Below are positions 1-5,599 of a stretch of 5,599 nucleotides of DNA, piece by piece. The translations under genes and the position numbers were made by a program. Origin of the DNA: Eubacteriales bacterium (GTDB lineage: Bacteria > Bacillota > Clostridia > Acetivibrionales > STF1-152); the NCBI GenBank assembly GCA_028703215.1, contig JAQVNH010000087.1, positions 1 through 5,599 of the forward strand, written 5' to 3'. Each line of letters starts with the position of its first letter. The stretch's first letter is position 1. The notes under the pieces were generated by a model. It was given only the letters and a program-made list of their open reading frames with translations. It did no database searches and was not told the origin of the DNA.

Positions 1-263
1 CACTCGGGATCGGACCCGGACAGGCAAACAGGATCTCGTCGGTAAAAATTGCTGTCGGAACAGCAGGATATAAGGCGGCCGGCGGAGTACTTGCCTCAGA
101 CGCGTTTTTCCCGTTTTCGGATTGTGTAGAAGCTGCCGCAGCAGCAGGCATCACGGCGATCATACAACCCGGCGGTTCTATCAGAGACCAGGATTCGATA
201 GACGCATGCGATAAGGCCGGTATTGCCATGGTATTTACGGGGATACGCCATTTTAAACACTAA
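1..263 (+). CDS. purH: Bifunctional AICAR formyltransferase / IMP cyclohydrolase, C-terminal end (partial)
   Basis: This is the last 86 codons of PurH, read in the frame beginning at base 3 and ending at TAA 261-263; the 5' part lies outside the window. PurH performs the final two steps to IMP in the cytoplasm: formylation of AICAR with 10-formyl-tetrahydrofolate, then ring closure. The visible part belongs to the transformylase domain. Family hallmarks seen are GIGPGQANR near the start, LASDAFFPF, GITAIIQPGGSIRD and the terminal block AMVFTGIRHFKH directly before the stop. These end-of-protein motifs match the usual PurH C terminus, so the gene appears intact here. purD follows after 14 bp with a ribosome binding site that begins at the purH stop, which indicates one transcript. 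Identification is firm; only the missing N-terminal part is unseen. Confidence 0.96.
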   Translation, partial: LGIGPGQANRISSVKIAVGTAGYKAAGGVLASDAFFPFSDCVEAAAAAGITAIIQPGGSIRDQDSIDACDKAGIAMVFTGIRHFKH

Positions 264-273
264 GAGGAAAAGG
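262..273 (+). promoter_or_regulatory. Ribosome binding site of purD (supports the TTG start)
   Basis: Two purine-rich cores, AAGAGG (262-267) and AAAGG (269-273), lie 10 and 4 nt ahead of TTG 278. The alternative ATG at 299 has only a weak AAGAG about 3 nt upstream. The site overlaps the purH stop codon, so purD translation may be coupled to purH. Confidence 0.6.
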
Positions 274-277
274 TATA

Positions 278-1558
278 TTGAAAACGAAAAAAGAGAAAAT
301 GAAAATACTTGTAGTCGGCGGCGGAGGACGCGAACACGCTATAGTGTGGAAATTATCACGCAGTCCGCTTGTCGATAAAATTTACTGCGCGCCGGGAAAC
401 GGTGGCATTGCTGAAATAGCCGAATGCCTTCCGGTCAGCGCTATGGACATAGTCGGGATGGTATCCGCCGCGATCGAAAATAAGATAAGCCTTGTAGTGG
501 TAACACCGGACGATCCGCTTGCCGCGGGCATGGTAGATGAGATGGAAAAAGCAGGCATCAGGGCTTTCGGACCAAGCAAAATAGCTGCAGAGATAGAAAG
601 CAGCAAGGTTTTTTCAAAAAAGTTAATGAAGGAATACGGGATCCCGACAGCAGGTTTTGAAACCTTCGCCAGCAGCGAAAAAGCAATGGAATATCTTGAA
701 AATTGCGATTTTCCGATCGTTATAAAAGCAGACGGACTTGCTCTGGGTAAGGGCGTCGTGATAGCCGGCGATTTGAAGGAAGCCTCTCAAGCCGTAAAAG
801 AGATCATGACTGACAAAACATTCGGCGAGGCGGGAAACCGGATCGTAATCGAAGAATTTCTCAAAGGTCCCGAGGTTTCGGTGCTTGCGTTTACTGATGG
901 TTCAACTGTTGTTCCGATGGTCAGTTCCCAGGATCACAAGAGGGCCTATGACGGCGATAAAGGCCCGAATACAGGAGGCATGGGCGCTTTTTCGCCAAGC
1001 AGCCATTATACGAATGAAATCGCGCGGTATTGCATGACCAATATTTATAAAAAGACCATCGACGCAATGGCGGATATTGGCCGAAAATTTAAGGGAGTGA
1101 TATATTTCGGCCTTATTCTGACAAAGGAAGGGCCGAAAGTCCTGGAATACAATGCGAGATTCGGAGATCCGGAAACACAGGCGGTTTTGCCAAGGCTCAA
1201 AACAGATCTTGCAGAAATATTTGAGGCGGTCATTGATGAAAGGCTTGACGAAATAGAAATAAAGTGGTCTGACGAGCCTGTTGTTTGTGTTGTGATAGCT
1301 TCAGGAGGGTATCCTAAAAAATATCAAAAGGGATACGAGATCCATGGGATACAAGATGCCGGGAGAGATGGAGACACGGTCGTATTTCACGCCGGGACCA
1401 AATCGGAAAACGGCAGATTGGTAACATCCGGCGGAAGAGTTTTAGGGGTTGCGTCAACAGGACCGGATTTTCGGACAGCTCTCGAGCGGGCATATGAGGG
1501 AGTGCAAAAAATAAGCTTTACAGATATGTATTACCGGAAAGACATCGGGAGGAAGTGA
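278..1558 (+). CDS. purD: Phosphoribosylamine-glycine ligase (GAR synthetase)
   Basis: PurD joins glycine to 5-phosphoribosylamine using ATP, giving GAR, step two of de novo purine synthesis (cytoplasmic, ATP-grasp fold). The 426-residue product has the full domain order. The N-terminal domain carries GGGGREH (14-20) and PDDPLAAG (77-84). The ATP-grasp region carries KADGLALGKGV (150-160), then QDHKRAYDGDKGPNTGGMG (218-236) and LEYNARFGDPETQ (289-301). The C-terminal domain carries ASGGYP (341-346), FHAGT (370-374) and SGGRVLGV (384-391). Length is normal for the family (about 420-430). The start is uncertain. TTG 278 has the better ribosome binding site but adds a lysine-rich MKTKKEK leader; ATG 299, in frame, gives the canonical beginning MKILVVGGGG (419 residues). 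PDDPLAAG differs slightly from the commoner PE-type motif, probably a clade variant. It lies between purH and nadD, with a 4 bp gap to nadD. Confidence 0.96.
   Translation: MKTKKEKMKILVVGGGGREHAIVWKLSRSPLVDKIYCAPGNGGIAEIAECLPVSAMDIVGMVSAAIENKISLVVVTPDDPLAAGMVDEMEKAGIRAFGPSKIAAEIESSKVFSKKLMKEYGIPTAGFETFASSEKAMEYLENCDFPIVIKADGLALGKGVVIAGDLKEASQAVKEIMTDKTFGEAGNRIVIEEFLKGPEVSVLAFTDGSTVVPMVSSQDHKRAYDGDKGPNTGGMGAFSPSSHYTNEIARYCMTNIYKKTIDAMADIGRKFKGVIYFGLILTKEGPKVLEYNARFGDPETQAVLPRLKTDLAEIFEAVIDERLDEIEIKWSDEPVVCVVIASGGYPKKYQKGYEIHGIQDAGRDGDTVVFHAGTKSENGRLVTSGGRVLGVASTGPDFRTALERAYEGVQKISFTDMYYRKDIGRK
1547..1557 (+). promoter_or_regulatory. Ribosome binding site of nadD inside the end of purD
   Basis: GGGAGG (1547-1552), followed by AAGTG, sits 10 nt before GTG 1563. 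It is formed by the last codons of purD and overlaps its TGA stop (1556-1558). A strong site here supports the GTG start. It also implies that ribosomes ending purD can directly feed nadD. Confidence 0.75.
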
Positions 1559-1562
1559 AAAG

Positions 1563-2198
1563 GTGCAGACTAAAAATGCCATAGGTATCATGGGAGGAAC
1601 ATTCGATCCAATACATGTCGGGCATCTGGTCATTGCCGAAACGGTGCGTGAAAGTCTCGGCCTTGCGGAAATATTGTTCATACCCTCGAACAATCCTCCT
1701 CACAAGGATAATTTGAAAATCACGGACGCATCGCGAAGATTTGAAATGGTAAAATTGGCAGTTGAGGACAATCCGTACTTTCGCGCATCAGATATAGAAA
1801 TTTCAAGAGAGGGTGTCACTTACACCATTGACACTCTTGCGCTTCTTGCCGGGGAATACAGAAACGACAGGAAGTATGTATACATAATAGGCGCCGATAC
1901 GGTGTGGGATCTGGTAAACTGGTATAAATTCGACGAGGTATTCGGCATGTGCGGTTTTGCTGCGGTTCAGAGACAGGGCTACGATCTGAGCAGGCTTAAA
2001 AAGAGGATCGGAATCCTTGAAAGAAAATACTCTGCAGACATAACTTATGTGGAAGCCCCTTCTGTCGACATATCATCAACGGAAATAAGAGCGCGGATTG
2101 AATCGGGTAAATCCATAAAATATATGGTGCCTGATAAGGTCGTCAAATATATTTATGAAAACAAGCTGTATCTGTCAAAAATAGAAAAATTGGGGTAA
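1563..2198 (+). CDS. nadD: Nicotinate-nucleotide adenylyltransferase
   Basis: NadD transfers AMP from ATP to nicotinate mononucleotide, giving deamido-NAD and pyrophosphate, a step shared by the de novo and nicotinate salvage routes to NAD. The 211-residue product is a complete single-domain Rossmann-like nucleotidyltransferase. It has GGTFDPIHVGH (11-21) with the phosphate-binding HxGH signature, NPPHK (44-48), SRRFEM (57-62), YTIDTL (87-92), IIGADT (108-113) and the C-terminal ISSTEIR (170-176), which binds nucleotide. Length is typical (190-215). The start is GTG 1563: it has a strong ribosome binding site, and the conserved GIMGGTFDP block begins seven residues in, leaving no room for a later start. 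It follows purD after 4 bp and precedes yqeK by 5 bp. nadD-yqeK is a conserved Firmicutes pair, which separates this from the related CoaD family. Confidence 0.96.
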   Translation: MQTKNAIGIMGGTFDPIHVGHLVIAETVRESLGLAEILFIPSNNPPHKDNLKITDASRRFEMVKLAVEDNPYFRASDIEISREGVTYTIDTLALLAGEYRNDRKYVYIIGADTVWDLVNWYKFDEVFGMCGFAAVQRQGYDLSRLKKRIGILERKYSADITYVEAPSVDISSTEIRARIESGKSIKYMVPDKVVKYIYENKLYLSKIEKLG

Positions 2199-2203
2199 TT
2201 GCC

Positions 2204-2773
2204 TTGCTGCCGGAGGAGATGAAGGAAAAATTAAATAGTATACTTCGGGAAGACAGATTTGAGCATTCTGTCAATGTTATGGAATGCGCGGTCAAATTAT
2301 CCGTTTGTTACAAGGAAGACCCCGATAAGGCAGCTATAGCAGGGTTGCTGCATGATTGTGCCAGATTCCTTGAGCCGGAGGAAATGCTCCGACTCTGCGA
2401 GAAACTGGACATCATTACCGATGATGTACGCAAAGAGAATCCAAAGCTCCTGCATGATGTATTGGGAGTATTTTTTGCCGAAAAAGAATTCGGTGTTTCT
2501 GACCCGGAAATATTATCTGCAATAAGAAGTCATACGACGGGCTCCGAGAACATGACCAGACTTCAGAAAATAGTATTCCTGGCTGACTTTATCGAGCCGG
2601 GAAGAAAATTCAAGGGTGTTGAAGAGCTCAGAGATCTTGCTTTTGAAGATTTGGATAAAGCTGTTCTGAAAGCCCTCGATCACACGATAAGGTTCGTTTT
2701 GAAAAAAGGCCAGCTGCTGCATATGGATACGGTCAATGCAAGAAACTGGCTGCTGCGGGACATTAACAAATAA
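2204..2773 (+). CDS. yqeK: HD-domain symmetrical Ap4A hydrolase, YqeK family
   Basis: YqeK-family proteins are metal-dependent HD hydrolases known to split diadenosine tetraphosphate (Ap4A) into two ADP, keeping this stress-linked dinucleotide low. The 189-residue product shows the HD metal ligands in order: H21 (FEHS), H50-D51 (GLLHDCA), H84 (LLHD), H110 (RSHTTG) and D128 (FLADFIEPGR). ADFIEPGR is the most characteristic block of the family. Length matches Bacillus YqeK (about 186). The start is taken as TTG 2204. It gives the normal N-terminal length, but its upstream site is weak (GGGG 2192-2195, 8 nt away). An in-frame ATG at 2219 would remove only five residues, yet the GGAGGAG before it is too close to act as its ribosome binding site. 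The gene lies 5 bp after nadD and is probably co-translated. Its last codons contain the predicted promoter for rsfS-leuS. The family call is firm; Ap4A activity is by homology. Confidence 0.93.
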   Translation: MLPEEMKEKLNSILREDRFEHSVNVMECAVKLSVCYKEDPDKAAIAGLLHDCARFLEPEEMLRLCEKLDIITDDVRKENPKLLHDVLGVFFAEKEFGVSDPEILSAIRSHTTGSENMTRLQKIVFLADFIEPGRKFKGVEELRDLAFEDLDKAVLKALDHTIRFVLKKGQLLHMDTVNARNWLLRDINK

Positions 2774-2791
2774 GCAAAGCAGTGCTATAAT
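2763..2791 (+). promoter_or_regulatory. Predicted sigma-A promoter for rsfS-leuS
   Basis: The -35 element TTAACA (2763-2768, five of six bases matching TTGACA) is followed by exactly 17 bp and then a perfect -10 TATAAT (2786-2791). TG at 2783-2784 gives the extended -10 form TGnTATAAT. Transcription would begin near 2797-2799, leaving a leader of about 35 nt before rsfS at 2834. The -35 box lies in the last codons of yqeK and the rest in the 60 bp gap. That a near-consensus promoter falls in the largest gap of the window argues against chance. No operator-like repeat is visible beside it. The call rests on sequence match alone. Confidence 0.72.
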
Positions 2792-2820
2792 GTTTTACCA
2801 TATAGCCATCCATATCAAAG

Positions 2821-2830
2821 AAAGGGTGAT
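2821..2830 (+). promoter_or_regulatory. Ribosome binding site of rsfS
   Basis: AAAGGGTGAT closely matches the anti-Shine-Dalgarno complement (AAAGGAGGTGAT with two bases missing) and ends 3 nt before TTG 2834, with its GGG core 7 nt away. It identifies TTG 2834, rather than the in-frame ATG six codons further on, as the rsfS start. Confidence 0.72.
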
Positions 2831-2833
2831 AAA

Positions 2834-3172
2834 TTGGACTCGACACGCATTATGAAAGAAGCGGTACGGATATTGGAAGACAAAAAAGCAGTTGACATTG
2901 AGGTAATTGACATTAGCAAGCTAACTACCCTGGCCGATTACTTTGTGATCTGCAGCGGCACATCATCGACGCATGTCAAAGCCCTGACCGACGAACTTGA
3001 ATTAGGCATGGAAGCGTCCGGATTTAAATGCCTGAGAAAAGAGGGCTGCGAAACCGCAAAATGGGTATTGATAGATTTTGGAGATTTGATCGTTCACATT
3101 TTTCAGCAAGAATACAGAGAATTTTATGATATCGAAAGGATATGGTCTGACGGTATCATGTTCAAACACTAG
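2834..3172 (+). CDS. rsfS: Ribosomal silencing factor RsfS (Iojap/YbeB family)
   Basis: RsfS binds ribosomal protein uL14 on the 50S subunit and sterically blocks joining to the 30S subunit, lowering translation when nutrients are short. The 112-residue product is the whole single-domain family. It has LADYFVICSGTSSTHVKAL (33-51), corresponding to the usual DYFVI.SG.S..Q/HVKA block, then KWVLIDFGDLIVHIF (76-90) and EYREFYDIERIW (93-104), the surface associated with uL14 binding. Length is typical (105-120). The start is TTG 2834, chosen for its strong ribosome binding site and family length. It lies 60 bp after yqeK, behind a predicted promoter, and 24 bp before leuS. yqeK-rsfS neighbours are common in Firmicutes; some Clostridia carry a LytR-CpsA-Psr gene between them, absent here. 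Nothing looks truncated. Confidence 0.95.
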   Translation: MDSTRIMKEAVRILEDKKAVDIEVIDISKLTTLADYFVICSGTSSTHVKALTDELELGMEASGFKCLRKEGCETAKWVLIDFGDLIVHIFQQEYREFYDIERIWSDGIMFKH

Positions 3173-3178
3173 AATACT

Positions 3179-3189
3179 GGGAAGGGAAG
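3179..3189 (+). promoter_or_regulatory. Ribosome binding site of leuS
   Basis: The purine run GGGAAGGGAAG has its AAGGGA core (3182-3187) 9 nt before ATG 3197. It occupies most of the 24 bp between rsfS and leuS, leaving no room for any other leader element. Confidence 0.65.
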
Positions 3190-3196
3190 TCAACAA

Positions 3197-5599
3197 ATGA
3201 GAGATTACGATCCGAAAGCGATAGAGCGAAAATGGCAGGATCTGTGGGAAAATGAAGGAACATTCCGCGCTTCCGAGGACAAGTCATTGCCGAAATATTT
3301 TCCCCTTGTGGAATTTCCATACCCTTCGGGACAAGGCCTGCATGTCGGACATCCAAGGCCATATACCGCTCTGGACATAATAGCCAGGAAACGCAGACTT
3401 GAGGGGTTCAATGTCCTATATGCTATCGGATGGGATGCGTTCGGGCTTCCAACTGAAAATTTTGCTATCAAGAACAGGATACATCCAAAAGAAGTGACAG
3501 AAAAAAACATAAAAAGGTTCAAACAGCAGCTTATGTCACTTGGGTTTTCTTTTGACTGGACAAGAGAAGTAAACACCACCGACCCGAAATATTACAAATG
3601 GACGCAGTGGATATTCCTTAAGCTTTACGAAAAAGGTCTCGCCTACAAGACCGAAATGCCGATAAACTGGTGTGTCGATTGCAAGATCGGGCTTGCAAAC
3701 GAGGAGGTTGTAAACGGAGTTTGCGAGCGCTGCGGCGGCGAAGTCGTCAGAAGGATAAAAAGCCAGTGGATGTTAAAAATAACAAAATATGCCGAGAAAC
3801 TGCTGGAGGATCTCGACCGTCTCGATTATATCGAAAGAGTCAAGACCCAGCAACGAAATTGGATAGGACGCTCAGAGGGTGCGGATGTCGAGTTTGCAAT
3901 CAAAGGGACGGGAGAAACCCTGAAGGTATATACCACAAGACCTGACACGCTCTTCGGCGCAACTTACATGGTGGTGTCGCCGGAGCATCCTGTTTTGGAA
4001 AAATTCGCGGATATGATAGGGAATTTGCCTGAAGTGAAAGCCTACAGAGAATTCTCTTCTAAGAGATCGGACTTTGAAAGAACAGAGCTTAGCAGAGATA
4101 AAAGCGGAGTCGAGATCAAGGGACTGCTTGCGGTAAATCCTGCGACGGGAAAAGAGATCCCTATATGGATATCAGATTATATACTTATGTCATATGGCAC
4201 AGGCGCCATAATGGCTGTCCCCGGGCATGACACAAGAGACTGGGAATTTGCGAAAAAATTCAACCTTCCCATCGTTGAAGTAGTCAGCGGAGGGAATATA
4301 GAAAAAGAGCCCTATACAGATATAGAACACGGCACTATGGTAAATTCCGGCATGCTCAACGGACTTGAGGTTGCTGACGCCAAAATTAAAATCATCAAGT
4401 GGCTCGAAGAAAACAGGATAGGTTCAAAAAGAGTAAATTTTAAACTCAGAGACTGGGTGTTTTCGAGGCAAAGATACTGGGGAGAGCCTATCCCGCTGGT
4501 ATTTTGCGAACACTGCGGATGGGTTCCCATACCTGAAAAAGAGCTCCCTGTGATGCTTCCGGAAGTGGAAAGTTATGAACCCACAGAAACAGGCGAGTCT
4601 CCGCTTTCTAAAATAGAATCATGGGTAAGCACAACCTGCCCGTCCTGCGGACGGCCGGCAAAACGCGAAACAGACACAATGCCGCAGTGGGCAGGGTCAT
4701 CCTGGTATTATATCAGGTATACAGACCCATTCAATGCCGACGCTCTGTCCTCGCCCGAGAACATGAAATACTGGCTTCCGGTCGACTGGTACAACGGCGG
4801 CATGGAGCATACCACGCTGCATCTGCTTTATTCGCGATTCTGGCATAAATTCCTTTATGACTGCAGGATAGTTCCTACTCCGGAGCCTTATCTGAAAAGA
4901 ACTTCTCATGGGATGATACTCGGAGAGAACAATGAAAAAATGTCCAAATCCCGCGGCAATGTAGTAAATCCGGAGGACATGGTCGACGAGTTCGGAGCGG
5001 ATACCCTCAGAATGTATGAAATGTTTATCGGGGATTTCGAAAAAAGCGTTCCTTGGGCTTACAACGGAGTAAAAGGCTGCAGAAGATTTCTTGAGAGAGT
5101 ATGGAAAATGCGGGAGATGCTCAAAGGCGGGGACTCGTATTCCAAAGAGCTGGAAATTCTTATGAATCAAACCATCAAGAAGGTCAGCCAGGATTTTGAA
5201 TCAATGAAATTCAACACTGCTATCGCCACGCTTATGTCATTCACCAATGCGGCTTATGATAAAGGCTCGATAAATGCCGCTGAGCTGAAAACATTTTTGA
5301 TCCTGCTTAATCCCGTATCTCCGCATATCACGGAAGAAATATGGGAGCTTGCGCGTTTCCCGGGTAAGTTATCGGGGCAGACATGGCCTGTGTGGGACGA
5401 GGCAAAAACGGTAGAGGATAATGTTGAGATCGCGATTCAGATAAACGGAAAAGTAAGAGAGCGCATAACAGTCTCTTCGGGGCTTGACAAAGATAGCACG
5501 GAGAACGAGGCGCTCGGGAATGAGAGAGTGAAGGATCTGATTGCCGGAAAAACTGTAATCAAAGTTATTGCGGTACCCGGCAGTCTTGTAAATATTGTG
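3197..5599 (+). CDS. leuS: Leucyl-tRNA synthetase (3' end just outside the window)
   Basis: LeuRS attaches leucine to tRNA-Leu with ATP and hydrolyses mischarged products in a separate editing site. The window holds 801 uninterrupted codons from ATG 3197; bacterial LeuRS without large insertions is about 800-830 residues and often ends near the motif seen here, VPGSLVNIV, so only a few codons are probably missing. Visible in order: PYPSGQGLHVGH (42-52), the HIGH-type signature; GWDAFGLP (78-85); zinc-finger cysteines C159/C162 and C176/C179; editing domain with TTRPDT (246-251) and GTGAIMAVPGHD (334-345) plus D348, the conserved acidic editing residues; RDWVFSRQRYWGEP (418-431); a second cysteine pair set C437/C440 and C481/C484; RETDTMPQWAGSSWYY (490-505); KMSKS (581-585); and the tRNA-binding C-terminal helical and small end domains. 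The leucine-specific insertion found before KMSKS in E. coli is absent, as in other Firmicutes. Catalytic and editing signatures are all present. It probably shares a promoter with rsfS; no T-box leader is visible. Confidence 0.97.
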   Translation, partial: MRDYDPKAIERKWQDLWENEGTFRASEDKSLPKYFPLVEFPYPSGQGLHVGHPRPYTALDIIARKRRLEGFNVLYAIGWDAFGLPTENFAIKNRIHPKEVTEKNIKRFKQQLMSLGFSFDWTREVNTTDPKYYKWTQWIFLKLYEKGLAYKTEMPINWCVDCKIGLANEEVVNGVCERCGGEVVRRIKSQWMLKITKYAEKLLEDLDRLDYIERVKTQQRNWIGRSEGADVEFAIKGTGETLKVYTTRPDTLFGATYMVVSPEHPVLEKFADMIGNLPEVKAYREFSSKRSDFERTELSRDKSGVEIKGLLAVNPATGKEIPIWISDYILMSYGTGAIMAVPGHDTRDWEFAKKFNLPIVEVVSGGNIEKEPYTDIEHGTMVNSGMLNGLEVADAKIKIIKWLEENRIGSKRVNFKLRDWVFSRQRYWGEPIPLVFCEHCGWVPIPEKELPVMLPEVESYEPTETGESPLSKIESWVSTTCPSCGRPAKRETDTMPQWAGSSWYYIRYTDPFNADALSSPENMKYWLPVDWYNGGMEHTTLHLLYSRFWHKFLYDCRIVPTPEPYLKRTSHGMILGENNEKMSKSRGNVVNPEDMVDEFGADTLRMYEMFIGDFEKSVPWAYNGVKGCRRFLERVWKMREMLKGGDSYSKELEILMNQTIKKVSQDFESMKFNTAIATLMSFTNAAYDKGSINAAELKTFLILLNPVSPHITEEIWELARFPGKLSGQTWPVWDEAKTVEDNVEIAIQINGKVRERITVSSGLDKDSTENEALGNERVKDLIAGKTVIKVIAVPGSLVNIV

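Noticed and set aside
249..263. purH and rsfS both end in Phe-Lys-His-stop with similar bases (also 3161-3172)
   Set aside because: The match is only about ten bases. The PurH ending is a family hallmark and the RsfS one is independent, so it is not evidence of a repeat or recombination site.
1828..1856. TTGACA in nadD as a possible internal promoter
   Set aside because: The sequence at the proper distance is GGGGAA-like, with no acceptable -10.
2774..2833. Possible terminator between yqeK and rsfS
   Set aside because: No G+C-rich stem followed by a T-run can be drawn in the 60 bp; the gap is better explained by the promoter and ribosome binding site.
2892..2912. Two TTGACA strings 15 bp apart in rsfS, resembling -35 boxes
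   Set aside because: Neither has a -10-like hexamer at 16-18 bp; they encode the repeated Val/Ile-Asp-Ile of the rsfS strand and are explained by coding.
3205..3579. Open frame of 124 codons on the - strand over the start of leuS
   Set aside because: It overlaps the conserved HIGH-motif region, has no recognisable protein features and no promoter or operon context.
3670..3945. Open frame of 91 codons on the + strand, shifted relative to leuS
   Set aside because: The product is arginine/cysteine-rich and without motifs, and the leuS frame is intact throughout, including the zinc-finger and TTRPDT blocks, so it is neither a frameshift nor a separate gene.
4697..5170. Open frame of 157 codons on the - strand inside leuS
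   Set aside because: It lies wholly within a conserved LeuRS region on the + strand, shows no recognisable motif, and is best read as an antisense shadow of the leuS codons.

Overview
This 5.6 kb window carries six consecutive, tightly packed genes, all on the + strand: the 3' end of purH, then purD, nadD, yqeK, rsfS and leuS. leuS runs off the right edge, probably only a few codons short of its stop. The organism is most likely a Gram-positive Firmicute of the Clostridia type. The evidence is the nadD-yqeK-rsfS-leuS order, strong purine-rich Shine-Dalgarno sites, frequent AGA/AGG and ATA codons, and a Firmicutes-type LeuRS without a large insertion before KMSKS. A genus cannot be named from the sequence alone.

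Left part (1-1558): purH and purD encode the last steps of de novo purine synthesis (purH) and the second step (purD). They read like the tail of a purine operon whose promoter and earlier genes lie to the left. Middle (1563-2773): nadD (NAD synthesis) starts 4 bp after purD stops, and yqeK (HD-domain Ap4A hydrolase) starts 5 bp after nadD stops. purH through yqeK therefore looks like one co-transcribed, translationally coupled block. Right part (2774-5599): after a 60 bp gap come rsfS (ribosomal silencing factor) and leuS (leucyl-tRNA synthetase). The gap and the last codons of yqeK hold a very good sigma-A-type promoter (TTAACA, 17 bp, TATAAT with an extended TG), so rsfS-leuS probably has its own start site in addition to read-through.

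The genes share a nucleotide and translation theme. purH/purD make purines, NadD spends ATP to make the dinucleotide NaAD, and YqeK destroys Ap4A, a known side product of aminoacyl-tRNA synthetases. RsfS keeps ribosomal subunits apart under starvation, and LeuRS charges tRNA-Leu. Functional coupling among them is inference.

The window is essentially housekeeping. I saw no mobile element, CRISPR array, RNA gene, broken gene or convincing terminator, and no undescribed system. The points most worth a second look are the internal promoter, the purine-to-NAD operon junction, the run of four non-ATG starts, and the missing T-box leader in front of leuS. No gene-free stretch exceeds 60 bp.
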